From contig JASHNZ010000019.1 of NCBI GenBank assembly GCA_030041355.1, positions 154,042 to 218,041 on the forward strand: a stretch of 64,000 bases of DNA, given 5' to 3'. Below the pieces are notes generated by a model that made no database searches, was not told the DNA's origin, and saw only the letters and a list, made by a program, of their open reading frames with translations. Positions 42,485-51,122 of this stretch are shown in pieces. The translations under genes were made by a program, and so were the position numbers. The stretch is from Nitrososphaerales archaeon (GTDB taxonomy: Archaea; Thermoproteota; Nitrososphaeria; Nitrososphaerales; CADDZS01). Position 1 is the first letter of the stretch. Every line of letters begins with the position of its first letter.

Positions 42485-43663
42485 TTGCTCAATTACGAAG
42501 AGACTGAAGATCAAAAGCTTCTTCGTGAAACTATAGGCGCGCTGGCAATCCAGTTCGGAGATGAATACTGGCGCAATAAGGACACTTCTGGGGAATTTCC
42601 TCGCGAGTACTTCGAGGCCCTGGCCAGAGACGGTTGGTTTAATCTCAATGTGCCCCAAGAGCTCGGCGGTACAGGCCTGGGCATGGTCGAGACCGCCATA
42701 GTGATCAATGAGGTGGCGAAAAAGGCTGGGATGGCCGCGTCGGATATTCTCATGGCAATCTGCGTATTCGCCATTCAAACCATCAAGAGTTTTGCAAAAG
42801 GGCCTCTTAGGGACCGCCTGTTACAAGAATTGGCACAGGGCAAACACATCATGTCTTTCTGTCTCACTGAGCCCGGCGCTGGCGTGAATACACTTGACAT
42901 TGCCACGACTGCGACCAAAGATGGAGATGGTTTCATCATTAACGGGGCTAAAATCTGGATCACGCTGGCACATGAGGCGACAATAATGAACGTGGTCGCA
43001 CGAACAACACCGAAGCATGAAGCAAGGAAGCGGACAGATGGCCTCACCATCTTTCTCGTAGAAACGAACAATTTGAGACAGGGGAAAATCAGAAAGAAAC
43101 GTATTGATGACTTATCGATGCGATCTCTAGGTTCTAACGAGGTTTTTTTCGACAATGTCTATGTTCCTTCTGAGAATATTATCGGTGAGCACGACAAAGG
43201 TTGGGACATACTACCAGCTTTACTCAACGCAGAGAGAATTTCCACAGCCTCGATGAGCGTAGGATTAGGTCAGCTGGTCTTAGAGAAAGCTTGTGATTAT
43301 GCGAAGTCGAGGCAGGTCTTCTCTCGGCCCATTGGCTCAAATCAGGCAATTCAGTTTCCCCTCGCAAAAGCGAAAACCGACTTGGAGGGTGCTTGGGCAG
43401 TCACTCAGAGAGCTTCTTGGGAGTTCGATAATGGACTCGATTGTGCGGTGGCTGCAAACGTTGCCGCTTACATGGGAGCGAGAGCAGCCTTTTTCGCTTC
43501 TGACAGAGCGATCCAGACCTACGGAGGGTTAGGCTTTGCGAAAAACTCGGACATTGAGAGGCACTGGCGAGATAGCCGGCTGTTTAGGACGGGCCCAGTG
43601 CCAGAAGAAATGGCACTAAACTTTCTAGCTCAACGGATGCTAGGTCTTCCTAGGAGCTATTGA
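42485..43663 (+). CDS. Acyl-CoA dehydrogenase
   Basis: 392 residues, full length. FAD enzyme of beta-oxidation-like pathways. 'CLTEPGAGVNTLDIATTATKDGDGFIINGAKIWIT' (in part) is the flavin-binding signature, and 'RQVFSRPIGSNQAIQFPLAKA' and 'QTYGGLGFAKNSDIERHWRD' form the C-terminal signature. The expected catalytic Glu of the C-terminal domain is not obvious as EGT; the loop reads 'PVPEEM'. TTG start. The next gene starts 6 bases later and is a divergent paralogue, so the two may form a heteromer. Confidence 0.92.
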   Translation: MLNYEETEDQKLLRETIGALAIQFGDEYWRNKDTSGEFPREYFEALARDGWFNLNVPQELGGTGLGMVETAIVINEVAKKAGMAASDILMAICVFAIQTIKSFAKGPLRDRLLQELAQGKHIMSFCLTEPGAGVNTLDIATTATKDGDGFIINGAKIWITLAHEATIMNVVARTTPKHEARKRTDGLTIFLVETNNLRQGKIRKKRIDDLSMRSLGSNEVFFDNVYVPSENIIGEHDKGWDILPALLNAERISTASMSVGLGQLVLEKACDYAKSRQVFSRPIGSNQAIQFPLAKAKTDLEGAWAVTQRASWEFDNGLDCAVAANVAAYMGARAAFFASDRAIQTYGGLGFAKNSDIERHWRDSRLFRTGPVPEEMALNFLAQRMLGLPRSY

Positions 43664-43669
43664 ATCAGG

Positions 43670-44827
43670 TTGGACTTCTCGATCGACTACTCCATCAGGG
43701 ATGAGATGAGAAAGATCTCTTCAAAGTACGATCTAGACTACTGGAGACAAATAGATCAGAAGGCACAATTTCCGGAACAATATTGGAACTCGCTTGCGAA
43801 GGCTGGACTCTTCGGAATAGTAATCGAAAAGAAATGGGGTGGTATGGAAAAAGGGTTTCTCGATCTGTGCATTGCTGTTCAAGAGACATCCGAACGTTAT
43901 TCGGGTCTCGGTTCCTATCTTTATCTAAGCGGCTCCTTAGTTTCATCGATCTTTTCAAAGCATGGAACTGAAGAGCAGAAGACGCAATTACTACCCAAGC
44001 TCGCTAGAGGGGAGCTCAAGATTTCGATTGCTCTCACTGAAGAACTGTCCGGCTTTGACGCCACAGCACTGCAGACAAAGGCGACAAAACTAGCTGCCGA
44101 GCGACATTCGTTGAGCGGATCTAAGACATTCGTTAACAACGCCGATTTGGCTGATTATCTGATCATCTTTGCAAGAACCTCAGACGTTGATCATCAGGGC
44201 AAAAAATCCTCTGGCATATCGATGTTTCTTGTTGACGCTCATAATCCAGCAATCAAGAAAAGGAAACTTGAGAGATTGGGAATGAATTTTGTGAATAGTT
44301 TCGAACTCAATTTCCTCGACCTTGTGGTAGGGGGTTCAACCCTTATTGGAGAGGCCGGAAATGCCTGGCGCAATATCGTTCAGATTTTTGGTTTGGACCG
44401 CATCTTGACATCTGCCTCGCTCGTAGGTACAGGAAGGTTGGCCCTGAATCAGGCTGCCGACTGGTCGAAGAAAAGAACTGTTTTTGGAAAGGTCATTGCG
44501 GCAAACCAAGGAATTCAATTTCCACTCGCCGATTGTGCCGCCCAGCTTGAAGTTGCCGAGGCGTTGACTTTCAAGGCTGCTTCACTTGCCGATCAGGGAA
44601 AAAGCTACTCAAGTGAAGCAGCCTATGCTCTGCTTTCCTCTTCAACCGGAGCTACGGCGGCGACAGATCGGGCTTTGCAAACTTTTGGCGGGCACGGATA
44701 TTACAAGGATTATAATGTCGAACGATTCTGGCGCGATGTTCGAGCTCATAAGGTGCATCCAGTATCGGAGGAATTGCTTTTGGCAACAATTGCCGAGAGA
44801 TCCCTTGGGCTACCGAAGTCCTATTAG
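43670..44827 (+). CDS. Acyl-CoA dehydrogenase (paralogue)
   Basis: 385 residues, same architecture as the gene before it but diverged: 'ALTEELSGFDATALQTKATKLA' replaces the usual TEPxxGSD flavin site, while 'RTVFGKVIAANQGIQFPLADC' and 'QTFGGHGYYKDYNVERFWRDVRAHKVHPVSEEL' (in part) keep the C-terminal signature. The altered flavin region (E-L-S-G-F-D for E-P-G-A-G-V/S) may mean changed activity. TTG start, 6 bases after the upstream stop, so co-translated. Confidence 0.9.
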   Translation: MDFSIDYSIRDEMRKISSKYDLDYWRQIDQKAQFPEQYWNSLAKAGLFGIVIEKKWGGMEKGFLDLCIAVQETSERYSGLGSYLYLSGSLVSSIFSKHGTEEQKTQLLPKLARGELKISIALTEELSGFDATALQTKATKLAAERHSLSGSKTFVNNADLADYLIIFARTSDVDHQGKKSSGISMFLVDAHNPAIKKRKLERLGMNFVNSFELNFLDLVVGGSTLIGEAGNAWRNIVQIFGLDRILTSASLVGTGRLALNQAADWSKKRTVFGKVIAANQGIQFPLADCAAQLEVAEALTFKAASLADQGKSYSSEAAYALLSSSTGATAATDRALQTFGGHGYYKDYNVERFWRDVRAHKVHPVSEELLLATIAERSLGLPKSY

Positions 44828-44856
44828 AACTCTGATAATGTGGGAATGAAAGCCTC

Positions 44857-45612
44857 TTGTCGCAACCGCCCTCGCTGACCCTGCTAAATAAGCTTCACAA
44901 CGAGATTGTTTGCTGCGAGAAGTGTCCTAGACTGCGAAAACATTGCAGGCACATAGGAAAGACAAAACGAAAGAGTTTCATGGACTGGGACTATTGGGGA
45001 AAACCTCTACCCGGATTTGGGGATCCTACCGCGAAACTATTGATAATAGGCTTAGCACCAGCTGCAAATGGGGGAACTAGAACCGGAAGAATGTTTTGTG
45101 GAGATAGCTCGGGCGACTGGCTCATTAGAGCACTTCATGAAACTGGATTCGCAAATCAGTCTACTTCCACTAGTCGGGACGATGGCCTCGAGCTAATTGG
45201 AGCCTACATCACGGCGGTCGCGAGATGCGCGCCGCCGGAGAACAAGCCGACGCGAAAGGAGATTGCAAATTGTCTTCCTTACCTGCGAGAAGAGCTGAGG
45301 CTCCTCAAGGATGTCAAGGTGGTGCTAGCCCTTGGTCACATCGCTTTCAACGGATTTCTAGAAGCACTTGAGACCGAGCACTCTCCTCAAACAAGAATGA
45401 GACCGAAATTCTCACATGGTTCAGCTTATGATCTAGGAACTGGGCTTCCAAAATTGTACGCATCTTATCATCCCAGTAGACGCAATACTCAGACGAAAAT
45501 GCTAAGTTGGGAAATGTGGATCAGAACATTCCAAGAAATCAGACATGAGCTCGATGAGGAAAGTGTACACTCTAAAGAAAAGTTGACAATTACAACTTCA
45601 TATTTCCGTTGA
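44857..45612 (+). CDS. Family 5 uracil-DNA glycosylase (UDGb)
   Basis: 251 residues. Removes uracil and deaminated purines from DNA. Family marks: N-terminal 'CCEKCPRLRKHCRHIGK' giving Fe-S ligands; motif A 'IIGLAPAANGGTRTGRMFCGDSSGDWL', with Ala-Ala-Asn and no polar Asp/Asn activator (typical of family 5); 'CAPPENKPTRKEI' and motif B 'YASYHPSRRNTQTKML'. About 40 residues longer than many homologues, with loops near residues 80-95. Starts at TTG. Sits between acyl-CoA genes without functional relation. Confidence 0.9.
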   Translation: MSQPPSLTLLNKLHNEIVCCEKCPRLRKHCRHIGKTKRKSFMDWDYWGKPLPGFGDPTAKLLIIGLAPAANGGTRTGRMFCGDSSGDWLIRALHETGFANQSTSTSRDDGLELIGAYITAVARCAPPENKPTRKEIANCLPYLREELRLLKDVKVVLALGHIAFNGFLEALETEHSPQTRMRPKFSHGSAYDLGTGLPKLYASYHPSRRNTQTKMLSWEMWIRTFQEIRHELDEESVHSKEKLTITTSYFR

Positions 45613-45692
45613 TTTTAGTCAGACAACTGTCTATCCGTTTATATCTCGTTCTTGCCTCATTTATCTTAAGTTAATCTATATGGAAGGAGAAA

Positions 45693-46502
45693 GTGAAAAC
45701 CAAATTGCAATCTAGTGAAGTTCAGTCAAAAGAATTCAAAGAAATTCTCTTTGAGCAAAAGGACTCAACGGCTGTCTTGTATTACAACCGGCCTGAAAAA
45801 CGCAATGCCATGACGTACAATATGGTTCAAGAGTTCGCGCGAGCTTTTGACATGCTAGCAGATGACAAGAGCGTTAGATCGGTAATAATTGCGGCGAAAG
45901 GCAAGACCTATTGTGTCGGAGGAGACACAAGTGAGTTTCTCACCAACACGCTTGAGCAAACAGAGAGATTCCAAAGAAACAATCTGGAGCTCTGGAGAAA
46001 AATGGAGAAATTAAGAAAACCGGTGATTGCCGCAGTGAACGGTTACGCAAACATCGAAACTATCCAGTCCGTGGATCTGGTCATTGCATCCGAGGATGCA
46101 AAATTCGGCCTCCCTGAGACGGGGATTGGGATCTCTCCTGGGGCAGGAATCACGGTACGGCTTCCACGAGTGGTGGGAAAGTACATCGCCAAAGAACTAC
46201 TATTCTTAGGGGAATGGGTCAGCGCGGCCGAAGGCTACAGGATGGGTTTTGTAAATCGCGTGGTTCCGCCAGAGCGATTAATTGAGGAATCGCTTTTGAT
46301 TGCTGGCAAAATTGCAAAGAAAGCTCCTCTGGCTATTGGAGCGGCCAAGGCTTGTGTGAACTTCGGCTCCGAGATGCCTTTGGATGATGGCATGGAATAT
46401 CAGCTGCGAGAGTCTATCGCGATGTTCCACACGAAAGATCTCAAAGAGGGAGTAACAGCTTTCTTTAAAGAAAAGAGAGAACCAAAGTTCATCGGCGAAT
46501 GA
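45693..46502 (+). CDS. Enoyl-CoA hydratase/isomerase family protein
   Basis: 269 residues, crotonase fold. 'TAVLYYNRPEKRNAMTYNMVQEF' and 'VIIAAKGKTYCVGGDTSEF' form the CoA site and first oxyanion-hole residue, and 'FGLPETGIGISPGAGITVRLPRVVG' holds the second catalytic Glu. The usual 'GYALGGGxEL' loop is here 'GYANIETIQSVDLV', so the second oxyanion-hole glycines are missing. Activity may therefore differ from a true hydratase. GTG start with a GGAG sequence 4-5 bases upstream and a TATA box near 45638-45645. Confidence 0.85.
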   Translation: MKTKLQSSEVQSKEFKEILFEQKDSTAVLYYNRPEKRNAMTYNMVQEFARAFDMLADDKSVRSVIIAAKGKTYCVGGDTSEFLTNTLEQTERFQRNNLELWRKMEKLRKPVIAAVNGYANIETIQSVDLVIASEDAKFGLPETGIGISPGAGITVRLPRVVGKYIAKELLFLGEWVSAAEGYRMGFVNRVVPPERLIEESLLIAGKIAKKAPLAIGAAKACVNFGSEMPLDDGMEYQLRESIAMFHTKDLKEGVTAFFKEKREPKFIGE

Positions 46503-46574
46503 AACGAAATCCGATTTCTGAGAAGAAATGAAACTGCAAGACTTCAGTAAGATCGTTCAATTGATCTTTGTTGT

Positions 46575-49007
46575 TTACTTTAAAGCAGGATTCAAAAGCT
46601 TGTATATTGTTTCAGGAGCGGCTATCGATTTTTCCAAGACAACGTTGAGGCTTCGAAGAGCATCGTTGACCGCGTTGATTACGGCAACGTGGGCCGTTCC
46701 TCCTCCTTCGCCTACCCCTTTTGCTCCAAGCGGGGCGAAGAGCGAGGGTATCTCAATGTGACTCAGGTCCATCGAGGGCATATCAACCGAGGCCGGTGCG
46801 AGATAATCAATGAACGTGGAAGATTCAAGCTGTCCTTCGGAATTGTACTTGAATTCTTCAAAGAGAGCTGCGGCGATGCCATGATTTGCCGCGCCATGGA
46901 CCTGCCCATCAACGACCAGAGGATTAACAACGCGGCCGGCATCATCCACGATCACGTACTTTAGGATCTTGAACTTTCCCGTTTCCTTGTCGAGCTCGCC
47001 CACTACTCCGTGGCTTTGATAAGAGTATGTTAAAGCCAGGTTTGCAATCTTGTTTTCATTCGGGGCCACGAGACCATTGTAGTAGACATGGATCGCCCAC
47101 AGTCCTTGGTCCATTCCGGATGGCAGCATAGCAGGCATTCCATAAGCAGTCCGAGCTAAGCGCTTGAGTGAAATATTCTTTGAAGGATCGGTTTTTGATT
47201 GGACGTTGCCGCCCGATAGCTCCACATTCGGAACATCCTCTCCAAGCAGATGTGCTCCAATCATGAGGACTTTTTGCTTGATTTTCAAGCAAGCTCCATA
47301 GACGGCGCCAGAACCCATCGCAGCATAACGGCTTCCATAAGTTCCAGAGTGCATGGTGTAGGGATGAGAAGATGAGTCAAAGCCTGTAGCCACATGTACG
47401 CTTTCTATGGGCACGTCGAAGACATCAGCAACGATCTGGCTTGAAACCGTCTCATGCGACTGACCTTGTGGAACAGTTCCGAGCTTCACAACAAACCTGC
47501 CGTCAGGCGTTAGTTGCAAGAGACAGGCCTCAGTATTACCAATTAGTGGTAATCTCGGGTTCAGCATCTTTACCTGTCCAAAGTTCGGAGCGCCGGAGTC
47601 GAGAGTAGTTGCTAACCCGATACCAATGAGCCGTCCCTTTTCAAGAAGTTCTTTTTGCCTTCTCCTCCACTTTGGATAGTCCAGAGCCTCAAGAACCATT
47701 TGCAGACTCTTTGGATAATCTCCATCATCGTAGACGCAGCCATTTGGCGTAGTATACGGCTGGTCCTTCCTTGTTATGTAATTTCGTATCCTTACTTCGG
47801 AAGGATCCAAGTTCAATTCCGTGGCGACTAGATCCATGACGCGCTCGATCATGAAAAGATGAGGGGCACGCGCAAATCCTCTGTTCGGCCCGGAAGGGCA
47901 CTTGTTTGTGAAAACTGCATACATGTCGTTTTGAATGTGTTTGATTTTGTACGCCCCGGGCACTACTTGGGCCCAGACCGTCAACCCCGCTGGCTCGTGA
48001 CGAGCAAAAGCTCCATCATCATCAATACTTCTGATTTTTAGTCCGAGGACCGACCCGTCATTTTTTATGGGAACTTCGACATCGAATATTCGCTCTGCCC
48101 CATGACTTGAAGCAAGGAGATGCTCGCTCCTTGACTCGACCCAGCTAACCGGCCTCCCAACTTTCATCGAGGCCAGAGAAGTCAAGATCACATAGACGTA
48201 ATTCGTGATTTTGCATCCGAAACCCCCTCCGATGTCCATCGTGATGAAACGCATCTTATCATAAGGAAGACGCAGCGCGCTGTTGAACTGCGGTAGCATG
48301 AAGGAAGGCTCTTGGTTGTTGCACCACACAGTTAGGTATCCTTCCCGCGAATCGTAATGAGCAACGACCGCATTCGGTTCGAGGGGAGTTGAACTGAATC
48401 TGTGGAAGTGAATCTTTTCATGCAAAATGCGATCAGCTTCGGCCATGGCCAGATCAATATCGCCGTAATCATAGAACACATGAGCCATGACATTCGTACC
48501 AATTTCCTCATGAATTAGGACATCTTTCGAAGCAAGAGCTCTTTCGGCATCGATAACCGGTTCAAGCACTTCGTACTCAACATTAATCGCTTCAATTGCG
48601 TCTTCGGCTATGTACTTCGAGTCCGCAATTACGACCGCGATCGGTTCTCCGACGTACCTTACTTTGCCGTAAGCGATAGGATAATCCTTGACATTTGAGG
48701 CGGGAGGCACCGTCATTTGAGGAAGTGGGTCAGACATTTTTACAACGTCATCGGGAGTGAGAATGTCCAAAACTCCCGGGATCTTTCTCGCCTCCGCGAA
48801 GTCGAGGTTTTTGATTTTTGCGTGAGCCCAAGTACTGCGTAGAATCGCCGCATAAGCCATGTTTGGAAGTCTAACGTCATCTACATAGCGACCGTTTCCT
48901 CTGACGAGACGAGCTGCTTCCTTAGTCTTGAGAGGTTGTCCGATAACGTGCTTTCTCTCCTGCTTATGCACTTGGACTGTAGTTGTTGCGGAAGACACTT
49001 TGCACAC
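46575..49007 (-). CDS. Molybdenum hydroxylase large subunit (second copy)
   Basis: 810 residues. The same family as 18007-20388: 'RLVRGNGRYVDDVRLPNMAYAAILRS', 'MDIGGGFGCKITNYVYV', the active-site loop 'CPSGPNRGFARAPHLFMIERVMD', 'GTVPQGQSHETVSSQIVADV' and the catalytic Glu in 'GVGEGGGTAHVAV'. The loop again lacks the CO-dehydrogenase Cys. The N-terminal extension of ~15 residues precedes the fold. As with the first copy, no FAD or iron-sulfur subunit adjoins it, so the partners must be encoded elsewhere. Confidence 0.9.
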   Translation of the reverse strand: MCKVSSATTTVQVHKQERKHVIGQPLKTKEAARLVRGNGRYVDDVRLPNMAYAAILRSTWAHAKIKNLDFAEARKIPGVLDILTPDDVVKMSDPLPQMTVPPASNVKDYPIAYGKVRYVGEPIAVVIADSKYIAEDAIEAINVEYEVLEPVIDAERALASKDVLIHEEIGTNVMAHVFYDYGDIDLAMAEADRILHEKIHFHRFSSTPLEPNAVVAHYDSREGYLTVWCNNQEPSFMLPQFNSALRLPYDKMRFITMDIGGGFGCKITNYVYVILTSLASMKVGRPVSWVESRSEHLLASSHGAERIFDVEVPIKNDGSVLGLKIRSIDDDGAFARHEPAGLTVWAQVVPGAYKIKHIQNDMYAVFTNKCPSGPNRGFARAPHLFMIERVMDLVATELNLDPSEVRIRNYITRKDQPYTTPNGCVYDDGDYPKSLQMVLEALDYPKWRRRQKELLEKGRLIGIGLATTLDSGAPNFGQVKMLNPRLPLIGNTEACLLQLTPDGRFVVKLGTVPQGQSHETVSSQIVADVFDVPIESVHVATGFDSSSHPYTMHSGTYGSRYAAMGSGAVYGACLKIKQKVLMIGAHLLGEDVPNVELSGGNVQSKTDPSKNISLKRLARTAYGMPAMLPSGMDQGLWAIHVYYNGLVAPNENKIANLALTYSYQSHGVVGELDKETGKFKILKYVIVDDAGRVVNPLVVDGQVHGAANHGIAAALFEEFKYNSEGQLESSTFIDYLAPASVDMPSMDLSHIEIPSLFAPLGAKGVGEGGGTAHVAVINAVNDALRSLNVVLEKSIAAPETIYKLLNPALK

Positions 49008-49166
49008 TTCCCCAATTTTCGATAAGCTTTCCGTCCGTAGCTTAATGAATCATACGGTTAGTCACACGATCTTGGTGGTGCTTAAACAATTGATTCTCGA
49101 TCTTGAACATTTAGAGCATAGAAAGGCGCAGATTCACTTTAATTTGATAATAGGCGACAACATGCC

Positions 49167-49496
49167 CTAAACTATTCTCGGGGAATAACCTTTTTGGACA
49201 AGTCCAATTTCTGTAAACCATTCAATGCTATGGCTTGGTTTCATTGATTGATTAAGTATGCAAACTCCCAGCAACGCGAAAGTTAAGGTTGCAACCCTGT
49301 TCGAGCGGATGTTATCCACGACTCCGGGATAAACTTTTGCGTCTACTTGAGGAAACATTTCTGCATCATTGGAAAGAAGCATCTCTCTTTGAGGGCGAAA
49401 CGAGGATTTGTGCGTAGAGGCCATGAGAATGCTGCATGCTTCGCCTTCTATATACGGGTACGTCGAATAGCCATTGCTTGATTTTAAAAACCGCAA
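49167..49496 (-). CDS. Doubtful 109-codon frame
   Basis: Open frame of 109 codons with a TTG start. Composition is ordinary, with one hydrophobic stretch ('VATLTFALLGVCILNQS'). It lies 6 bases after the next frame upstream on the same strand. No family recognised. It begins within one copy of the short AATAGCCATTG repeat ('SNGYS'), so part of it may be repeat-derived or decayed sequence. Confidence 0.3.
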   Translation of the reverse strand: MRFLKSSNGYSTYPYIEGEACSILMASTHKSSFRPQREMLLSNDAEMFPQVDAKVYPGVVDNIRSNRVATLTFALLGVCILNQSMKPSHSIEWFTEIGLVQKGYSPRIV

Positions 49497-49502
49497 TCTG
49501 CC

Positions 49503-49685
49503 CTAAAGCTGCTTCCCTCCATGACCGATCATTCGCTCAAAGAGTCTTTGATGTAGCTTATCCAGTTCTTCATTAAGCCGCATCAGGTTCTTGTATAGCT
49601 TTGCCTTGATTTTTACAAAATCCGGTTGCGGAAGCTGAGAAGCTTCATTTTCTTGGGTTTTGTTAAATCTCCGGGTGATTTTCAC
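49503..49685 (-). CDS. Small coiled-coil-like protein
   Basis: 60 codons from GTG. 'FVKIKAKLYKNLMRLNEELDKLHQRLFERMIG' has heptad-like spacing of Leu/Ile and looks like a real helix. Its first codons are one copy of a tandemly repeated 24-25-base element, so the start may have arisen by duplication. Function unknown. Confidence 0.4.
   Translation of the reverse strand: MKITRRFNKTQENEASQLPQPDFVKIKAKLYKNLMRLNEELDKLHQRLFERMIGHGGKQL
49656..49680 (+). repeat. Dispersed repeat, copy 1
   Basis: Begins GGTTTTGTTAAATCTCC and ends GGGTGATT. A second direct copy starts 39 bases later (49695-49718) with two changes and a one-base deletion. A third, inverted copy is at 50018-50041. Confidence 0.65.
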
Positions 49686-49694
49686 GCTTTTCTC

Positions 49695-49718
49695 GGTTTT
49701 GTTAAATTTCGGGTGATT
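49695..49718 (+). repeat. Dispersed repeat, copy 2
   Basis: GGTTTTGTTAAATTTC followed by GGGTGATT. It overlaps the stop codon of the 36-residue membrane peptide gene. Confidence 0.65.
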
Positions 49719-49828
49719 CAGTCCTTTCCTCTGTATGCTCTTCTGTAATTCTCTATTGATAATACTCCTATTATCACCAAGAATCCAATGAATGCAATTA
49801 TGAGAATTGGAATCAGGTAGTCTATCAT
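49718..49828 (-). CDS. 36-residue single-span membrane peptide
   Basis: ATG at 49826-49828, TGA at 49718-49720. The peptide begins MIDYLIPILIIAFIGFLVII and continues into a short charged tail (ENYRRAYRGKD), a textbook N-out/C-in single membrane span with positive residues after it. Peptides of this kind often accompany respiratory or transport complexes, but no partner is evident here. Not long enough to be sure; the hydrophobic-then-basic pattern is the evidence. Confidence 0.5.
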   Translation of the reverse strand: MIDYLIPILIIAFIGFLVIIGVLSIENYRRAYRGKD

Positions 49829-51122
49829 GGCTTTCGCCTAATCACATCTGAGCAGAACTCGTAATTAAGAATATTAGGCGATTATCAAACTTGAGAACGT
49901 GCAGCCGTATTGGGATAATTCAGAGGGCAATAATGACCTTTCAAGGCGATTGCTCAAAGAGTATTTTTCTTGAAAGGTGAAGTGGAATCCATCATCCGAA
50001 ATAGATCGGCGATTTTCATCACCCGAAGAATTAACAAAACCTTTTCTTGTACCGTATATAATCCCCCTATCGGGTCGTTCTACATACACCAGTTAGAAAA
50101 TAGCCATTGCTAGGCTAGTGCCCTAATTACTCTAAATACCATCATTTAAGGCCTATAACCCCCTCTATCGTTCCTCCAAATTGCCATTGTTTGCTTTTTT
50201 GAGCTTTTACTTATTGTCGTGTAGACTTCAGGTTGAGATCGGTATCAGTAGACATTGTCTATGGATTACTTCGTAGTGCTCTGAACAAGCCGCTCCTTTT
50301 TCGGAGCTCGATACAAAAAACTCTTTCAGAGCTATCGGAGAGCACGAGAACTCAGTTGAAGAGGTCTGATTCAGGCAGCTAAAGCTGCATGGTACGTTAT
50401 ATTCAAGGAACTGCAAAGAACGTTCCAGTCTGACTTCCGAGCGCACGTCGAAACCTTTCAAGAGTTTTGTCGACAAAACTGGAAACTAAACAGAGAATTA
50501 ACGCGGACACAAAGTACCGCCCAGACAGGATCAATAAAGGTTAGCGAACAAAGGCCCATCTTGCCCTACGCATGAGAAAGTAGAACAACCTAAGAAAGAG
50601 AGATTTCATTATTGCTAGACGAATAGAGAGCTAGGCATTATTGGATTCATAATCTTGGTTTCGGGAATCATATTCTTGGCTATTATAGAGATAGTTAAGC
50701 TTCATCACCCGTTTTGTAACGGCTTGTCAAATCACCCCTAGAAGAAACAGAACCGTGTGTACACGCTCCGCAACGGTGCGCATTTTCCGGATGAACAAGG
50801 CACTGTGCAATGAACGGGACAATTAAGCAAGTTCCGCCTCACCGCCCAAAGAAGCGCGAAAACCAACAGTTCAACAAACTGTTTGTGGATGCGCACATTA
50901 GACATGATCACAATTGAGTTTCTACAGGAATTGCATAGTAAAAGCTCGATCTGGCAAGTTAATTGCAAGATCTTCTGTCAGGAACTGCATATCTTCCGCA
51001 AGGACTCCTTCCTCAGTCTGCACGAAGTCCTGTCGCCGATATTGGATTAGCTCTCACGAATGGCTTAAATTGAGAAAACACAAAATCCGCAAGCAAGATT
51101 AATTCTTTTCCGGTGATTTCAA
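49829..51122. other. Gene-poor stretch with repeats
   Basis: About 1.3 kb without a supported gene. It holds the inverted third copy of the GTTTTGTTAAAT/GGGTGATT repeat (50018-50041) and a second copy of the AATAGCCATTG...TGCCCTAA repeat (50098-50126). An 18-bp perfect palindrome AGTTTTGTC/GACAAAACT lies at 50463-50480, and a further half-repeat TTCATCACCCG at about 50701. Open frames (for example 50228-50476 and 50738-50968, both minus) look random. It may be the scar of a lost element. Confidence 0.4.
50018..50041 (-). repeat. Dispersed repeat, copy 3 (inverted)
   Basis: ATCACCCGAAGAATTAACAAAACC on the plus strand is the reverse complement of the repeat at 49695-49718 with a short changed stretch in the middle. 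Confidence 0.55.

Noticed and set aside
50228-50968. Open frames of 76-82 codons on the minus strand
   Set aside because: No start context, biased composition and no recognisable fold; the region is treated as non-coding.
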